Shown here one piece after another: positions 25,526 to 35,337 of a stretch of 38,737 bases of DNA. Origin of the DNA: a bacterium (GTDB taxonomy: Bacteria; Armatimonadota; Chthonomonadetes; Chthonomonadales; Chthonomonadaceae). The notes under the pieces were generated by a model. That model ran no database searches, had not been told where the DNA came from, and saw only the letters and a list, made by a program, of their open reading frames with translations. The stretch covers positions 1 through 38,737 of the forward strand of contig JAJZFJ010000219.1 of assembly GCA_021805395.1 (NCBI GenBank). The letters are read 5' to 3'. The position numbers and the translations under genes were made by a program. The first letter of the stretch is position 1; each line of letters begins with the position of its first letter.

Positions 25526-26740
25526 CTATCCCGCTTCTGTTCTCTCAGTGTTAGCTTCAACTTTTTCGATCTCAGATACCTTGTATCGGCTTAACATTGG
25601 ACGTTCAAAAAACTGATAAAATATTCTTGCAAAGATAATGGCAGCAAGAATCATAAACAGGAAAATGAGCATGTCAAACTGTTTTGGCAAACCTAGAATT
25701 CTCATTCCCTGGGACACAATTCCAAATACCATTGTATGTGTTAAATAGAGGCTGTAGGAAAAAATTCCCACCCCACACAGCATCTTAACTCCACGGTACC
25801 TCAGTAGCAGGTTGTCATGTTTGTATAATCCTAACAGTACTAATGCAGCCAGGTATGCGAAGACGAACTGATGTGCTGTTGAGGTCGCTTCCACCATGAT
25901 AGGAGTTCTGCTAGAAAACAAAATACATAAAGTAAACAGTGAAATAGCTATCATTCCTACAACAGAACCTATTGATGCTTTGTGTTTAATACAATCGAAC
26001 AAAAGCACACCATAACCGAACTGTGGCCACAGTAGAAATGGAAATGGCAAGTATTTTGGATAACTTGCCAGAAGGAGCAGGCATATGCATGTTAGAATAT
26101 GGCTGAGGGTGCATAGACTGCGAGTTCCGCCCAGCTTGACAGTTATGGCTATAAATGCACCAATGATAGCGTAGAAAGCCACTTCATAACAGAGCGTCCA
26201 TGCCTGACTTATCAAAAGAAAGTGACCCCAGAAAAAAGCCGTTAACGTAAAGTTTGCTATGTACCACACCGCACCCTGACTGAATACCGCTTCACCGCCT
26301 AAGGTAGTAGAGTGAATAATTCCAAAATGCATTGCCAGACTTGCAGATGCTGAAAAAAGCATTGCAAGCACCAGTGCTGCCCAGTATGTGGGATAAATGC
26401 GTTTAATTCTTGCAAATACATACGCTCTGATAGGTGCCTGTTTGAAAAGCACACCATCTGCAGCATTTGCAATACAAAATCCACTAATTACAAAAAAAAG
26501 CTGTACACCCAGATGACCATGAGCCGCAACCCGATAGATTAAGTTATTACCAGAACTTTTGAAGATTGCTATCATTGTATGTCGGGCATGCACCATCAAC
26601 ACTGCAATGGCTGCCATCGCCCTGAAAGCGTCTAATAATTTATATGGAGGTAACCGGGTAACTTCTGTCTTCTCAGTAAGATCGTATGTGCGGTTTAATA
26701 CTGGCAATGCTTGCTCCTCTATAAATTGTAGAATCTTCAA
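25526..26740 (-). CDS. Acyltransferase 3 family membrane protein
   Basis: This 404-residue protein has the family's opening (KLLDAFRAMAAIAVLMVHARH), LGVQLFFVISGFCIANA, about ten membrane segments, YSLYLTHTMVFGIVSQGM and a C-terminal FFERPMLSRYK. It probably O-acylates a cell-surface glycan. It is distinct in sequence from the convergent neighbour at 24174-25445, so this is not a recent duplication. TTG 26740 has no clear ribosome site, and the first 35 residues precede the conserved domain, so the start is uncertain. Confidence 0.83.
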   Translation of the reverse strand: MKILQFIEEQALPVLNRTYDLTEKTEVTRLPPYKLLDAFRAMAAIAVLMVHARHTMIAIFKSSGNNLIYRVAAHGHLGVQLFFVISGFCIANAADGVLFKQAPIRAYVFARIKRIYPTYWAALVLAMLFSASASLAMHFGIIHSTTLGGEAVFSQGAVWYIANFTLTAFFWGHFLLISQAWTLCYEVAFYAIIGAFIAITVKLGGTRSLCTLSHILTCICLLLLASYPKYLPFPFLLWPQFGYGVLLFDCIKHKASIGSVVGMIAISLFTLCILFSSRTPIMVEATSTAHQFVFAYLAALVLLGLYKHDNLLLRYRGVKMLCGVGIFSYSLYLTHTMVFGIVSQGMRILGLPKQFDMLIFLFMILAAIIFARIFYQFFERPMLSRYKVSEIEKVEANTERTEAG

Positions 26741-27192
26741 AATGTATTCTAAACCAGATTGATTCAGTTTCTTCTGGCTACTCTGGAAGTGTACCCGACA
26801 TAACTCTATTGTGAAGCTAATTAACTCTGTTCAGGAATGCCCGCTTATGAACTCCATTGTGCATAACTGAGAACTCTAACGATGTGTACTGATGTTAAAC
26901 ATTGGTTGAACAACTTAATCCCAAGCATGTCAAACTCTATTGATTGTGATGTGAATATGCGTCCCAGTCTCACAGTATGGAAGCAACTTCCCCGTCTAAC
27001 CGCTAACAGGCTGCCAGATTTATTCCAGCAGTTTAGCACCTGCCAATCTAGGAGAAGCATCATAACCTGCTTGTTCTGCCAGTCTGCGATGATCGAACAG
27101 GAATTCTTAATACAGTTGTTGAATCCCTACAGAGTATCAAGAAGATTAGAATCAATGGAGTGTCCTGGTCATATAATGGCAGTAGATGTGAA
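26741..27192. other. Intergenic region before the sulfatase operon
   Basis: No credible gene. A 104-codon open frame (26882-27196, plus) ends inside the first sulfatase and has no recognisable motif. I see no clear promoter for the sulfatase operon, though it should lie here. Confidence 0.35.
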
Positions 27193-28593
27193 ATGAAACC
27201 AGATATCATCGTCATCCTGATTGATGACCTCGGTTGGAAAGACCTTGCGTGCACAGGTTCTGAGTTCTACGAAACTCCTAACCTGGATCGACTGGCAAAT
27301 AATGCACTTCGCTTTACACAAGCATACGCTGCATGTCCAGTCTGCTCTCCATCGCGGGCTGCACTGCTTACAGGCAAAAGCCCTGCACAGCTGGGTATCA
27401 CAAATTACATTCACAATGGAGAAGGTGCCCGGGGACGCCTGATTGATGCGCCATTCATCCGCCATCTTTCACATACTGAAAAAACGTATGCCTCACTACT
27501 TCGCGACTCTGGATACGCCACCTGGCATGTGGGTAAATGGCATCTCGGCGAGGAAGAGTACTGGCCAACTACCCATGGTTTTGACGTAAATATTGCCGGC
27601 TGTGCAATGGGACATCCTGCCTATGGGCACTTTAGTCCCTATAAAATTCCAACTCTGAATGATATCGAACCAGGAGAGTACCTGGCTGACAGGCTTACAA
27701 CTGAAGCAATAGAGCTTGTTAGATCCCACGCACACACTCATCCCGATCAGCCCTATCTGTTAAACCTCTGGCATTATGCAGTGCACACACCGATCGAAGC
27801 ACCACCAGATCTGGTGAAAAAGTATGAGCACAAAGCAGTCTGTATGGGCATTGATGGCGATGATGCTCTCATCGAAGGCGAATATTTCCCGGTTGAACAC
27901 AAACGAAATCAACGTGTTACTCGCCGCGTCAGACAGTCCAATCCAGTTTACGCTGGCATGATAGAGAATCTTGATACCAATATTGGCCGCCTTCTGGAAG
28001 CAGTAGCAGAGTATCGATCAATTGAAAACACTGTCGTAATTTTTACATCAGATAATGGCGGCCTCTCTACAGCAGAGGGATCTCCTACATGTAACCTCCC
28101 GCTGGCTGAGGGAAAAGGTTGGATGTATGACGGAGGCACACGCGTGCCTCTCATCATTTCAGCATCTGGCTGTATTGAACGAGGATGCTGTGACATGCCT
28201 GTAACCACAATTGATCTGTTCCCTACCCTTATGTCGTTCGCAGGCAATGAAGAGGAGCAGCTTGTCAACGGAGAAGGGCTAAGTCTCATACCGTTACTGC
28301 AGGGAGAACAGCCCACCAGCTTCACCGACCGGCCACTTTTCTGGCACTACCCCCACTATGGTAACCAGGGAGGACAGCCTGCGGCTGCCGTGAGACAGGG
28401 AGACTGGAAGCTTATAAGGTTTATGGAGAACAATGAACAGAAACTGTTCAATCTGAAAATGGATCCTGGAGAACTATTCGATATGGCACCAACTGTACCA
28501 GCCCGCGTAAGAGATCTAGGCGACCTGCTCTCCCGTTGGCAAGAGGCAGCAGGTGCTGTGCTGCCCCTGGTAAATGAAGCTCCCCAGTTCTGA
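27193..28593 (+). CDS. Type I sulfatase (arylsulfatase A-like), Cys-type
   Basis: This 466-residue protein of the alkaline phosphatase superfamily hydrolyses sulfate esters. Seen are the metal-binding DIIVILIDDLGWKDLACTG at the N-terminus, the formylglycine motif CSPSR with Cys51 (CPVCSPSRAALLTGKSP), HVGKWHLG, IENLDTNIGRLLEAV and TSDNGG. The Cys type needs maturation by FGE or an anSME, and an anSME gene lies two genes down. I chose ATG 27193 because the conserved core starts there; a GTG at 27160 is open but adds nothing conserved. No signal peptide is evident, so it may be cytoplasmic. The substrate is probably a carbohydrate sulfate, judged by the neighbours. Confidence 0.9.
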   Translation: MKPDIIVILIDDLGWKDLACTGSEFYETPNLDRLANNALRFTQAYAACPVCSPSRAALLTGKSPAQLGITNYIHNGEGARGRLIDAPFIRHLSHTEKTYASLLRDSGYATWHVGKWHLGEEEYWPTTHGFDVNIAGCAMGHPAYGHFSPYKIPTLNDIEPGEYLADRLTTEAIELVRSHAHTHPDQPYLLNLWHYAVHTPIEAPPDLVKKYEHKAVCMGIDGDDALIEGEYFPVEHKRNQRVTRRVRQSNPVYAGMIENLDTNIGRLLEAVAEYRSIENTVVIFTSDNGGLSTAEGSPTCNLPLAEGKGWMYDGGTRVPLIISASGCIERGCCDMPVTTIDLFPTLMSFAGNEEEQLVNGEGLSLIPLLQGEQPTSFTDRPLFWHYPHYGNQGGQPAAAVRQGDWKLIRFMENNEQKLFNLKMDPGELFDMAPTVPARVRDLGDLLSRWQEAAGAVLPLVNEAPQF

Positions 28594-28629
28594 ATATCGC
28601 TGATTACGCCTGCAATCCCGGAGATTATA

Positions 28630-30135
28630 ATGCGCATCCTGTATATTGACATCGACTCCCTACGCCCGGATCACCTGGGCTGCTACGGATATCACCGCAA
28701 TACCTCTAAGCATATAGACGAAATAGCCCAGGAAGGTGTAAGGTTCAACCGCTGCTACACACCGGATGCGCCCTGCCTGCCCAGTCGAACAGCCTTCTAC
28801 TCCGGCCGGTTTGGTATTCAGACAGGGGTTGTGGGGCATGGCGGTACTGCTGCCCAGCCACGTGTTCAGGGCAAATCACGCGATTTTCGAGACTGGTTCG
28901 ATCAGTTCGGCCTGGCTCGTCAACTGCAGCTGGCGGGTATGCATACAGCCATGATCTCGCCTTTTGGTCAGCGTCATGCAGCTCACTGGTTTTATGCAGG
29001 CTTTAATGAAATCCATAATACTGGCGGCGGGGGTATGGAGAGTGCTGAGCAGGTATGGCCCGTGGTGGATAAGTGGCTGAATGCAAATAGCGTGAACGAT
29101 AACTGGTATCTACATGTCAACCTGTGGGATCCACATACCCCCTATCGTGCTCCAGCCGAGGCTGGAAATCCGTTCGCTGCATCACCTCTGCCTGAATGGC
29201 TGGATAACGATACAGTGCTCTCAAAACATCAGAAAGCAGTTGGACCTCATACAGCACTGGATCTGATGATGTATGATGGCACTGAACACCCCGAGTGGCC
29301 GCGGCAGCCGGGGGCAATCACTGACAAATTTCAGCTAAGACGCCAGATTGACGGGTATGATACTGGCATATTTTGGGCTGATCACTACGTAGGCCGCATA
29401 GTATCTGCGCTGAAAAGTGCTGGAGTATGGGACGACACCGCAGTAATCGTCTCAGCCGACCACGGAGAAAATCAGGGTGAACTAGGCATCTATGGCGAGC
29501 ATGCAACTGCCGACGATGCAACCTGCCACGTACCGCTTATCGTCCGCTGGCCCGGAGGCGCTCAAGGTGTGGTTGATGACGGTCTCCATTACAATCTGGA
29601 TCTGGCGCCTACACTCATGGCTCTCCTTAACCGTAAAGCACCTGCAATCTGGGATGGAGAAAGCTTCGCAGACTCTATAACAGGAGCCACAACTCATAAT
29701 GGACGTGATTCCCTGGTTATTAGTCAATGTGCTCATGTCTGCCAGCGAAGCGTAATTTGGCATCATAAAGACGCCCTTCAGCTATACATGCGCACCTATC
29801 ACGACGGTTTCCATCTATTTCCCAAGGAGATGCTGTTCAATTTAACGGATGATCCTCATGAACAGCTTGACCTTGCAGAAGAACACCCTGACGCTATTTT
29901 GCAGGGAGCTGCTGTCTTGCAGGACTGGCATGACAAACAGATGCAGCGCCTTGTAGACATAACGGGATCGGTCGTGGATCCGCTCTGGACGGTGATAGCC
30001 GAGGGCGGTCCGTTCCATGCTATCCATGAGACAGGCAGAAGCCCTCTTCCTGCGTACCTGAAACGCCTGCGCGAAACAGGTCGGGAAGACGGTGCTGCAC
30101 TGCTTGAACAAAAATACAGGCAGTGGCTGAAGTAG
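28630..30135 (+). CDS. Type I sulfatase, Cys-type
   Basis: This 501-residue sulfatase has ILYIDIDSLRPDHLGCYGY (metal ligands), the formylglycine motif CLPSR with Cys49 (DAPCLPSRTAFYSGR), NLWDPHTPYRAP and SADHGENQGELGIYGEHATADDATCHVPLIVRWPGG. It differs strongly from the preceding sulfatase and resembles the heparan-sulfatase-like group in its SLRPDHLGCYGY start. ATG 28630 has GGAG eight bases upstream. It lies 36 bases after the first sulfatase and four bases before the maturase. No signal peptide is visible. Confidence 0.9.
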   Translation: MRILYIDIDSLRPDHLGCYGYHRNTSKHIDEIAQEGVRFNRCYTPDAPCLPSRTAFYSGRFGIQTGVVGHGGTAAQPRVQGKSRDFRDWFDQFGLARQLQLAGMHTAMISPFGQRHAAHWFYAGFNEIHNTGGGGMESAEQVWPVVDKWLNANSVNDNWYLHVNLWDPHTPYRAPAEAGNPFAASPLPEWLDNDTVLSKHQKAVGPHTALDLMMYDGTEHPEWPRQPGAITDKFQLRRQIDGYDTGIFWADHYVGRIVSALKSAGVWDDTAVIVSADHGENQGELGIYGEHATADDATCHVPLIVRWPGGAQGVVDDGLHYNLDLAPTLMALLNRKAPAIWDGESFADSITGATTHNGRDSLVISQCAHVCQRSVIWHHKDALQLYMRTYHDGFHLFPKEMLFNLTDDPHEQLDLAEEHPDAILQGAAVLQDWHDKQMQRLVDITGSVVDPLWTVIAEGGPFHAIHETGRSPLPAYLKRLRETGREDGAALLEQKYRQWLK

Positions 30136-30139
30136 CGAA

Positions 30140-31489
30140 ATGCGCATTACATCCAGACCATTTCACGTTATGACAAAGCCCATTGGTCCAATCTGCAACC
30201 TGGACTGCAAATACTGTTTCTATCTGGAAAAGGAGAAGATGCTGCAGGCAGAGGATCTTGCACCGCGTTCCACCTGGCAGATGAGTGATGCTGTTTTAGA
30301 GTCCTATATACAGCAGTATATCGCCAGTCAACCCACACCAGAGATAACATTTGCCTGGCAAGGCGGTGAGCCGACACTGCTGGGTGTAAGGTTTTTTCAG
30401 CATGTACGCATTCTGCAAAAACGGTATTCAGATGGTCGTACTGTTCACAACGCCATACAGACAAATGGAACGCTTCTGGATGAGGAGTGGTGTGAGTTTC
30501 TGGCGAAAGAGCGCTTCCTGGTGGGAATATCCATTGATGGACCAGCAAGGCTTCACGATACCTACCGTGTAGACAAGCAGCAAAAGCCAACGTTCGATGC
30601 AGTAATGCAGGGCATCGATCTACTGAAGCTTTATGGTGTGGAGTTCAACACACTCACTGTTGTAAACCGTGTGAATGCAGCGGAACCTCTTGAGATCTAC
30701 CGATTTCTCAAAGAGATTGGTTCAGGTTTTATGCAGTTTATACCGCTTGTAGAGCGATATAATCACATATCTGGAGGAGCAGATAATGGCCTTATTCATA
30801 TAGATTTAGCGCCCCCGCCTCATCGATCCATGATACCAGGTGACGTTACGGAGTGGTCAGTACTTCCCGAACAGTATGGACATTTCCTGGTAACCATTTT
30901 CTACGAGTGGGTACATAACGACGTTGGCTCGGTGTTTGTGCAGCTTTTCGATTCAGCTCTGGGTACCTGGCTGGGTGAAGGTGCATCTCTCTGCGTTTTT
31001 GCAGAAACCTGCGGTGGCGCGCTGGCAATGGAACAGAGTGGCGATATGTATACATGCGATCACTTTGTTTACCCTCAGTACAGACTGGGAAACATCCTGG
31101 AAACAGACATTGCAGATCTAGCCCACAGTCAGACACAACAGAAATTTGGGAGGGACAAGCAGGAAACGCTTCCACGTTACTGCCGACAATGTTCAGTGCG
31201 ATTTGCATGCAATGGCGAGTGTCCCAAGCACAGATTCCTCTCCACGCCCGATGGCGAATTCGGCCTCAACTACCTGTGTACTGCCTATAAACAGTTCTTC
31301 TCGTATATCGATCCCTATATGAAAACCATGGCAGCACTCCTTCGATCCGGACATGCTCCTGCCGAGATTATGACTTCTCTACGTACATCTCATGGGGAAG
31401 CAAACATTGATAAAGCTGGGCGCAATGACCTTTGTCCATGTGGATCAGGCAAGAAATACAAGAAATGCTGCCTTATGCGGGCACATTAA
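30140..31489 (+). CDS. Anaerobic sulfatase-maturating enzyme (radical SAM, SPASM) with SEC-C tail
   Basis: This 449-residue enzyme converts the active-site Cys (or Ser) of sulfatases to formylglycine using a radical SAM cluster. Seen are ITSRPFHVMTKPIGPICNLDCKYCFYLEKEKM with the CxxxCxxC cluster at Cys19, Cys23 and Cys26, ITFAWQGGEPTLLGVRFF, QTNGTLLDEEWCEFL, and SPASM cysteines (CDHFVYPQYRLGN, CRQCSVRFACNGECPKHR). A SEC-C zinc motif (RNDLCPCGSGKKYKKCC) ends the protein, an addition not found in the standard anSME. It directly follows two Cys-type sulfatases, which are its obvious substrates. Confidence 0.92.
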   Translation: MRITSRPFHVMTKPIGPICNLDCKYCFYLEKEKMLQAEDLAPRSTWQMSDAVLESYIQQYIASQPTPEITFAWQGGEPTLLGVRFFQHVRILQKRYSDGRTVHNAIQTNGTLLDEEWCEFLAKERFLVGISIDGPARLHDTYRVDKQQKPTFDAVMQGIDLLKLYGVEFNTLTVVNRVNAAEPLEIYRFLKEIGSGFMQFIPLVERYNHISGGADNGLIHIDLAPPPHRSMIPGDVTEWSVLPEQYGHFLVTIFYEWVHNDVGSVFVQLFDSALGTWLGEGASLCVFAETCGGALAMEQSGDMYTCDHFVYPQYRLGNILETDIADLAHSQTQQKFGRDKQETLPRYCRQCSVRFACNGECPKHRFLSTPDGEFGLNYLCTAYKQFFSYIDPYMKTMAALLRSGHAPAEIMTSLRTSHGEANIDKAGRNDLCPCGSGKKYKKCCLMRAH

Positions 31490-31504
31490 CATCGGGGGAA
31501 ACAA

Positions 31505-33751
31505 GTGAACTTCCAGATACTACACACCAGGCTAGTCAATATCAGACTTATAACGAATGCACTGTGCATATTACTTATCACACCTGTATGTGCGTTCAGC
31601 CAGCCCGCAAGCAAAACTTCCCCCATTGTCATCTCTGTGAACACAGATCACACCGTGTGCAAATCATACATGGGGCTTGGCGTTCAGTGGGATCCAGGCT
31701 TTGTCGATTACTCGCCTGAGCAGTGGAATGTAATCTTCCAGAGGGTATCCATTATTAAGCCACAGTTCATTCGCTGCTGCATGATGGCGACGAGCTACTG
31801 CACAGGCTTTAATGCTAACGGACAGCCCGAATTCAACTGGGATTCACCTGATATGAAAAGGCTGTATCCCATTCTATCCTACTGCCAGGCTCACAACATT
31901 ACTGTGCTGCTGGGTGAATGGGCAGCACCGTTCGGGATGCAGATCGACGATCCGCGCTGGTCAACTATAATCGCAGATGGTCTCAAATACCTTATCTTCA
32001 CACGTGGCTATACATGCATTCGACTGTACAACAAACAGAATGAACCAACAGGGGATGCCGCCTCTTTTGCACAATGGAGTAAAAGTCAGCTTAGCCTTCA
32101 TCAAGCTCTTGTGCGTGCAAATCTCAGCCGATTTGTTCAGCAGGTCGCCCCAGACACCTCAGGAGAAGAACTTTTTCCCTGGGTACAGATGTGTGCCACA
32201 CAGATACCGCAAATTGTTGGGGCGTATGAACTCCACTGGTATGCTACTGACAACGATATCACCAGTGATCATGTTGAATCTGCACTTCGTGGTGTGCGCA
32301 AAATGATCAACCATACCGACCCTCACGGCAATTTGAAACCGTTTTTCCTTGGAGAATCAGGAACAAGCGATACCCTGGCATCGCAAACAGGAAACTGGAA
32401 AAATGGAGACAGCAATATTCTCATTCGCACCCCACGGTATGGCACACTGATGGCAGACTATGCGGTACAAACCATGCGCGCAGGGCTGGCTGGAATGTCT
32501 GTGTGGGATCTTGACGACGCCATGCATATACAGATGGATGGCGAAACTGCTCCAACTGCTGCCAATCCTAACGGTTATAACCTGAAAGTGTGGGGTTTCT
32601 GGAATACTTTGGGACCAGAAATGGGTGATCCATCCGATAGTGATATACGCCCCTGGTTCTACGCGTGGACAATGCTGTCTCGTCATTTTCCCCGAGGTTC
32701 GAAGATTGTTCTCACAAACAATCCAGATGTGCAGGGACTTCGCTCATCTGCAGCAATCATTTCCAAGAATGGAGCACTGGCTCTGAGTGTGGCACTCGTG
32801 AACGATTCTGACACCAGCCGCACAGTCCGCCTGGTTGTGCCCAACGCTACAGGTAAATTGAACATATTTCAATTCGACTACTCTTCCACATTGACCAGGG
32901 CAACAGACACAGGACTGCCACTTATACACCGCAATGTACTGGGTATTAGATTAAACAGCGGGCTAGTGGTGCATCTGCCGGCTAACTCACTGGTGGTACT
33001 CTCTACATTGAGGGATGGTATGCCGCTTAAACTCACCACAGGGAAAGTGGCGCACACTTCCAGCATCAGTCTGATATCTGCAGACGGCACCCATACTATT
33101 TTGCGCGGAACTTCACTTCAGTTTGATGCAGACGTACAGCCAGATCAGGTACCAGTTACATGGAAGGTCTCATCACTTAATGGCACACCTACAACCGTTG
33201 CTGTGGTGGATCGACACGGGCGGGTGACAGGACTGCATACAGGTACCGTTCTGTTGCTGGCAACCTCCAGCGCTCCAGGATCTATGAAATCAGCAAGCAT
33301 TACGCTGCATATTACAAACAGCAAAACTCTCACAGACAATCTCACAAACTGGACGAAGATGTATTCACACTCCTCCAGCCTTGTCTTCGATAAAGTGCAT
33401 GCAGAGAAGTTTCAAGGACAGGCTGTTCGGTTAAAGCGCATCACGGATAAACCTCAGTCTGTTGTATACAAACTGGTACACCTCTCCACATTTTCCATCA
33501 AAGTCTTCTATACTGGCAGCTTTGGGGATCAGGTTAAGATAGCCGTTTCGAAGGAAGGGGTTCATTGGACCGATGTGGATATCGTACGCTCTGCCCCTGT
33601 AGCGAACGGTATGTTTAAGCCCACTCATCTTACTCCTGCGTCCCAGCTGCCGCCTGCCAATTACCTGCGCATCACCCTCCAGGATAATGCCACCATATAT
33701 GCGCCTCAGCTCGCAAAAGTAACGCTGAAAGCTTCCGTGGGAGCGAAATAG
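31505..33751 (+). CDS. Secreted clan GH-A glycoside hydrolase with Ig-like and C-terminal beta domains
   Basis: This 748-residue protein has a signal peptide (about residues 1-32, ending CAFSQPA). A TIM-barrel glycosidase follows, with acid/base Glu180 in YNKQNEPTG and nucleophile Glu284 in FFLGESG, the clan GH-A arrangement as in GH5, GH30 and GH39. A beta-sandwich lies at about 390-500. A Big_2-like Ig domain is at about 515-600 (VPVTWKVSSLNGTPTTVAVVDRHGRVTGLHTGTVLLLATS), and the C-terminus looks like a discoidin-type carbohydrate-binding module (VSKEGVHWTDVDIV, NYLRITLQDNA). The GTG start has GGGGGA seven bases upstream, 15 bases after the maturase. It probably degrades the glycan that the sulfatases desulfate. 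The exact family is not determined. Confidence 0.75.
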   Translation: MNFQILHTRLVNIRLITNALCILLITPVCAFSQPASKTSPIVISVNTDHTVCKSYMGLGVQWDPGFVDYSPEQWNVIFQRVSIIKPQFIRCCMMATSYCTGFNANGQPEFNWDSPDMKRLYPILSYCQAHNITVLLGEWAAPFGMQIDDPRWSTIIADGLKYLIFTRGYTCIRLYNKQNEPTGDAASFAQWSKSQLSLHQALVRANLSRFVQQVAPDTSGEELFPWVQMCATQIPQIVGAYELHWYATDNDITSDHVESALRGVRKMINHTDPHGNLKPFFLGESGTSDTLASQTGNWKNGDSNILIRTPRYGTLMADYAVQTMRAGLAGMSVWDLDDAMHIQMDGETAPTAANPNGYNLKVWGFWNTLGPEMGDPSDSDIRPWFYAWTMLSRHFPRGSKIVLTNNPDVQGLRSSAAIISKNGALALSVALVNDSDTSRTVRLVVPNATGKLNIFQFDYSSTLTRATDTGLPLIHRNVLGIRLNSGLVVHLPANSLVVLSTLRDGMPLKLTTGKVAHTSSISLISADGTHTILRGTSLQFDADVQPDQVPVTWKVSSLNGTPTTVAVVDRHGRVTGLHTGTVLLLATSSAPGSMKSASITLHITNSKTLTDNLTNWTKMYSHSSSLVFDKVHAEKFQGQAVRLKRITDKPQSVVYKLVHLSTFSIKVFYTGSFGDQVKIAVSKEGVHWTDVDIVRSAPVANGMFKPTHLTPASQLPPANYLRITLQDNATIYAPQLAKVTLKASVGAK

Positions 33752-34278
33752 ATCTTTAGTCGCAAGAGGATGTTGTGAATACTTTATTCGAACAGCTCTT
33801 AAAATCGAGAAACAGAATAACATATTTATTGGGAAACGGATTAGCAGAAAATAGCATAATCCAACAGTTGAGAAGAAGACAGGTGGATCTCTAGGAGCGG
33901 GTCACGACTCCTGGTTAGCAGTCAATCGAAGAAAGTTTAAATTTCGACTACACTTATATATCAGGGAAAAGTAATAGAAAGAAAATAAGGTAAACTCTTA
34001 GAACTAAACCAGTTAGAAATCACTTCCCGCCATTAACACACTCCATTGGCACGAAATCAGATACCACAATTATTCTGCCCCTTCTCACAATTATAGAAGG
34101 AACAATATCCACATTTTAGGATAACTGAACACTCCATTGCCGGCTGCGAAATTCATTCAGGTTAATACCCATTCTGATCAGGTGCAGGAAACCTCACTTA
34201 AACCTCACTGTGTTAATCTATTCACTCGCAAATGGCTTTTCAGAATTTATCATATCACATTGTAACTGGAGGATAAAT
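33752..34278. other. Intergenic region, nothing recognised
   Basis: No gene, RNA or strong inverted repeat recognised. An 11-base direct repeat (ACACTCCATTG near 34039 and 34130) is probably chance. The GGAGG of the next gene is at 34268-34272. Confidence 0.35.
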
Positions 34279-35337
34279 ATGCCAACCACACGCCTGAAAT
34301 TTTTGAAGAAGATTATCGCATTAGGTTCATCAGCAGTAGCTGTTGATATTGCTGGACAGCGGTTTGCTGCAGCTTCATCATCTACGAGAACCAGCATTGC
34401 ATCCCGTGATGAGCAGATCTGGAACAAGTCACTCACAACATTCAGCCATGCAGGCAAAGGTGAGCGGATACTGAATTCAGGGAATGAGGAAGAGCTATTC
34501 AGGCATCGCGGTAAGGGCTGTCTAACACATATGTGGTTTGGTGGTGCTTTTCCACACTACTACAAAACAATGATTCGTGTGTACATAGACGGTGAGAGGG
34601 ATGCATCCATCCAGATGCGGCTGGACCTGGGGCATGGTTTCGCATTTGACGATGACTCGGCACCCTGGGGAGCAGTTAAGCTTGGCAAAACAGGCTCTCC
34701 CAGTGGGTTATATAACACATACCGAATACCATATGGCACTGAAATTCGCATCACTGCACAGCGCAGTCCAGATGCCCCTGCCGATACGCAGTTCTGGTGG
34801 ATAGCACGCTGTACTGATAACCTGCTCCCTCGCATCGGTGGCGTACTTTTGCCAGCACATGCACGGTTAAAACTTCACAAGCTGGAAGATCGTCTGGCAG
34901 CACCACTGGAAGAGCTCACTATGTGCAACATTGAAGGTGCTGGTGCCCTCTATCAGGTAACCATGCAGGTAGCTTGCGAAAATAAAGCTGGAGAGCCAGC
35001 TTCAGAGACCTTCATGGAAGGCTGTCTGAGAGCATACCTTAACGGTAGCACCCAACCCGAACTACTCTCCTCAGGGTTTGAAGACTACTTTTTAGGCACT
35101 TTTTATTTCAACAGAGGCAAGTATGCCACAGACTTGGCTGGCCTCACTCACAAAGATGAGCATACGGCTCAGGTTTCCGCATATCGCTTTCATGATGAAG
35201 ATCCCGTATTCTTCCAGCATGGACTTCGTTTAACTTGCCGCTGTGGAGACACCGAGAACGCAACGATTGCAGGTGCTCCATACCTAAATCCTCCACCAGC
35301 CCGCTTCACAACATATGCCTGGGTCTATCACATATAG
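34279..35337 (+). CDS. DUF2961 / GH172-family glycosidase
   Basis: This 352-residue protein belongs to DUF2961, now glycoside hydrolase family 172, whose characterised members act on alpha-D-fructofuranosides and D-arabinofuranosides. Seen are GKGCLTHMWFGG, MIRVYIDGE, MRLDLGHGFAFDDDSAPWGA, YNTYRIPYGTEIRITAQ, the hallmark LSSGFEDYFLGTFYFNRG (a catalytic Glu lies in FEDYF) and AQVSAYRFHDEDPVFFQHGLRLT. ATG 34279 follows GGAGG by seven bases; an earlier ATG at 34210 lacks a site. The N-terminus (TTRLKFLKKIIALGSSAVA) looks like a signal peptide with only K-K, not R-R, so Sec rather than Tat export is likely. It fits the preceding glycan cluster. Confidence 0.85.
   Translation: MPTTRLKFLKKIIALGSSAVAVDIAGQRFAAASSSTRTSIASRDEQIWNKSLTTFSHAGKGERILNSGNEEELFRHRGKGCLTHMWFGGAFPHYYKTMIRVYIDGERDASIQMRLDLGHGFAFDDDSAPWGAVKLGKTGSPSGLYNTYRIPYGTEIRITAQRSPDAPADTQFWWIARCTDNLLPRIGGVLLPAHARLKLHKLEDRLAAPLEELTMCNIEGAGALYQVTMQVACENKAGEPASETFMEGCLRAYLNGSTQPELLSSGFEDYFLGTFYFNRGKYATDLAGLTHKDEHTAQVSAYRFHDEDPVFFQHGLRLTCRCGDTENATIAGAPYLNPPPARFTTYAWVYHI

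Noticed and set aside
26882-27196. 104-codon open frame on the plus strand
   Set aside because: No motif or ribosome site, and it overlaps the first sulfatase start; composition looks non-coding.
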